Assembly: GCA_938018045.1 (NCBI GenBank)
Contig: CALIIP010000234.1
Span: 1 to 6,369, forward strand
Reading direction: 5' to 3'
From: an uncultured Flavobacteriaceae bacterium
GTDB taxonomy: Bacteria; Bacteroidota; Bacteroidia; Flavobacteriales; Flavobacteriaceae
Length of the DNA: 6,369 bases
Shown here: positions 4,654-6,369 of the stretch, piece by piece
How positions within the stretch are numbered: position 1 is the stretch's first letter
Layout of the letters: the number at the start of each line of letters is the position of its first letter
The notes under the pieces: generated by a model
The model's database searches: none
Told to the model about the DNA's origin: nothing
The model's input: only the letters and a program-made list of their open reading frames with translations
Translations under genes and position numbers: made by a program

Positions 4654-5571
4654 ATGGTACACGGAACACACAACGCAATTGCAGATTCAAGAAATAAGGA
4701 TATTCAAATTTTTATAAACGGAGAATTTTTTGCAAGAAATGATGCAAAAATATCTGTTTTTGATAGTGGTTATTTAGTTGGTGACGGAGTTTGGGAAGCA
4801 TTAAGACTTCATAATGGCGTATTGGCTTTTTTAGATTTACATCTAGACAGGTTATGGCAAGGCGCTGCAACTATTGGAATGAAATTAGGTTTTAGCCGAG
4901 AAGAATTGATTGAAAATATTTGGAAAACTATCAATAAAAATGACATGCATGACAATGTTCATGTTAGAATAATGGTGACTCGTGGATTTAAAAAAACGCC
5001 ATCACAAGATCCAAGATTAACTATTTCTGGTCCTAATGTTGTAATTATTGCCGAACACAAAAAACCTTCAGCAGAAAGTAAATCAAAAGGAATTACCTTG
5101 TTTACAAGTACAATTCGAAGAGGTTCTCCAGATTATTTAGACCCAAGATTAAACTGTCATAGTAAAATTCATGAGGTTCAAGCACTGGTTCAAGCAATTG
5201 AAGCAGGTGCAGATGAAGCGTTAATGTTAGATATTCATGGCTTTGTGTCTACTTGTAATGCAACAAACTTTTTTATAATTAAAGATAATGAAGTTTGGAC
5301 TTCAACTGGTCAATATTGTATGAATGGAATTACTAGAACTAATGTAATAAGGGTTTCCAATGAAAATAATATTATCTGTAAAGAAAAAAACTTTTCACTT
5401 TTTGATGTTTATGGTGCTGATGAAGCATTTGTAACTGGAACATTTGGCGGTTTAACTCCTGTTACTAAAATTGATGGAAGAGTTATTGGAAACGGAGAGA
5501 ATACTATGACCAATAAATTAAGTGATTTATATGATCAATTAATCCACAATGAAGTAAATGGAAAGGGATAA
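4654..5571 (+). CDS. Class IV PLP-dependent aminotransferase-like protein (IlvE / D-amino-acid aminotransferase fold)
   Basis: The protein has 305 residues, normal for fold-type IV. In order: a start of strand-rich type (FINGEFF), then DSGYLVGDGVWEALR (37-51), the family's substrate-pocket segment. R66 in LDRL is the usual PLP-phosphate contact. K161 in LNCHSKIHE is the expected Schiff-base lysine. FVSTCNATNFF spans 197-207, GITR is at 225-228, and the phosphate-binding TGTFGG is at 251-256. The Glu that normally contacts the PLP ring nitrogen (as in SEG or TEG before xxxN-F) is Thr200 here. The enzyme may therefore be an aminotransferase of altered chemistry, a lyase, or one with an unusual substrate; calling it IlvE would be over-annotation. 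Its last 14 bases overlap the next gene, a sulfotransferase-like protein, implying a shared job. The start is the first ATG. N-terminal residues 1-15 precede the conserved domain and look poorly structured. Confidence 0.85.
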   Translation: MVHGTHNAIADSRNKDIQIFINGEFFARNDAKISVFDSGYLVGDGVWEALRLHNGVLAFLDLHLDRLWQGAATIGMKLGFSREELIENIWKTINKNDMHDNVHVRIMVTRGFKKTPSQDPRLTISGPNVVIIAEHKKPSAESKSKGITLFTSTIRRGSPDYLDPRLNCHSKIHEVQALVQAIEAGADEALMLDIHGFVSTCNATNFFIIKDNEVWTSTGQYCMNGITRTNVIRVSNENNIICKEKNFSLFDVYGADEAFVTGTFGGLTPVTKIDGRVIGNGENTMTNKLSDLYDQLIHNEVNGKG

Positions 5572-6283
5572 TATCACTCGAATTTGCTTGTGGTCTGGAC
5601 CACGAAATATTTCTACAACTTTAATGTATTCATTTGCACAAAGAAATGATACTTTGGTTTTTGACGAACCATTATATGCTCATTATTTAAGTAATACAAA
5701 TGCAAATGAGTATCATCCTGGAGCAGAAGAAATTCTTTCTTCAATGGAAAATGATGGAGAGAAAGTGATTGAAATGATGTTAGGAAATCATGACAAATCT
5801 GTTGTGTTTTTCAAGAATATGACACATCATTTACTCAATTTAGATTTCTCGTTTATGAAGGATGTAGTTAATGTGATTTTGACGAGAGATCCAATTGAAA
5901 TGCTACCCTCTTTTGATAAAGTTATAAAAAACCCTTCAATAGATGATGTTGGCTATGAAATGCAAACAAAATTGGTTGACTATTTTCAAGAGAATAACAT
6001 AAAATATGTTGTTTTAGATTCTAAAAAAGTATTGATAAATCCAAAAGATGAACTTAGGAACTTATGCAATAGCATAGGAATCCCTTTTGATGATCATATG
6101 CTACATTGGAAAGCCGAAGCGAGAAAAGAGGATGGTCTTTGGGCTGAATATTGGTATAAAAACATACATACATCAACTGGTTTTATAGCATACAAACCAA
6201 AAACTACTCCATTTCCAAATCATTTAAAACCACTATTAAATGATTGTTTGCCACATTATCAGAAACTTTTAGAATTAATTTAA
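5558..6283 (+). CDS. Sulfotransferase-like P-loop protein coupled to the aminotransferase
   Basis: The protein has 241 residues, soluble, with no signal peptide or membrane segment. The N-terminal strand-loop-helix LWSGPRNISTTLMYSF (11-26) corresponds to the 5'-phosphosulfate loop of PAPS-dependent sulfotransferases, in a variant form (R16, S19, T20, T21). RDPIEMLPSF (110-119) corresponds to the 3'-phosphate-binding RDP...S motif. A distinctive C-terminal block, EDGLWAEYWYKNIHTSTGF (191-209), carries several aromatic residues and is probably a family signature. It starts at an ATG inside the last codons of the aminotransferase gene, shifted in frame, which suggests translational coupling. Whether it transfers sulfate from PAPS, binds another nucleotide, or is a non-catalytic partner cannot be told from sequence. 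I recall plant proteins in which a near-identical domain is fused to an aminotransferase of this class. A hairpin terminator follows 40 nt after the stop. Confidence 0.8.
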   Translation: MERDNITRICLWSGPRNISTTLMYSFAQRNDTLVFDEPLYAHYLSNTNANEYHPGAEEILSSMENDGEKVIEMMLGNHDKSVVFFKNMTHHLLNLDFSFMKDVVNVILTRDPIEMLPSFDKVIKNPSIDDVGYEMQTKLVDYFQENNIKYVVLDSKKVLINPKDELRNLCNSIGIPFDDHMLHWKAEARKEDGLWAEYWYKNIHTSTGFIAYKPKTTPFPNHLKPLLNDCLPHYQKLLELI

Positions 6284-6323
6284 TTAAAATAACTAAATTT
6301 ACTTAGAGTACTTTAAAGATTTA

Positions 6324-6359
6324 AAAAGGTTGTGTCAAAAAAATTAAACACAACCTTTT
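6324..6359 (+). terminator. Terminator after the sulfotransferase-like gene
   Basis: Positions 6324-6335 pair perfectly with 6348-6359 (12 bp, core GGTTGTGT/ACACAACC) around an A-rich 12-nt loop. The descending arm ends in TTTT followed by A/T sequence, a modest U tract. A run of A at 6323-6327 would give a similar tract on the other strand, so it may act in both directions. Nothing coding is visible from 6284 to the window end. Confidence 0.7.
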
Positions 6360-6369
6360 ATAATATTAA

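Overview
The window is about 70% A+T. It looks like chromosomal DNA of a member of the Bacteroidota, most likely a marine-type flavobacterium. The evidence is the base composition, several promoters of the Bacteroidota type (TTG, about 19 nt, TAnnTTTG) in place of sigma-70 boxes, the absence of clear Shine-Dalgarno sequences, a BshB1-type bacillithiol deacetylase, and a DUF2520 gene overlapping a KdsC-like phosphatase gene. I see no phage, IS element, CRISPR array or recognisable defence system.

Layout. (1) Positions 2-598 (+) hold the 3' end of a gene I do not recognise; it is open to the left edge. (2) A hairpin terminator at 640-665 separates it from a minus-strand unit that reads bshB1 (816-1541), then tRNA-His(GTG) (675-749). 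The tRNA has its own promoter in the 66-nt gap. (3) A plus-strand gene at 1714-2553 encodes a secreted protein with plant-type leucine-rich repeats. It converges on a minus-strand lipoprotein of the glutathione-peroxidase family (2631-3224), and the two share a 15-bp bidirectional terminator. (4) From a divergent promoter region at 3225-3307, four plus-strand genes follow: a Rossmann/DUF2520 protein, a KdsC-like HAD phosphatase (TAATG overlap), a class IV PLP aminotransferase, and a sulfotransferase-like protein (14-nt overlap). A final hairpin terminator lies at 6324-6359.

How the genes relate. BshB1 (a step of bacillithiol synthesis) and the peroxidase both belong to thiol redox metabolism but are transcribed separately. 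The DUF2520/KdsC pair is a familiar flavobacterial couple of envelope or housekeeping character. The most interesting part is the last two genes. The aminotransferase-like protein lacks the usual PLP-contacting Glu, and it overlaps a small sulfotransferase-like P-loop protein. From memory, the same two domains are fused in one plant protein family annotated as branched-chain-aminotransferase-like. This points to a conserved two-component enzyme of unknown function.
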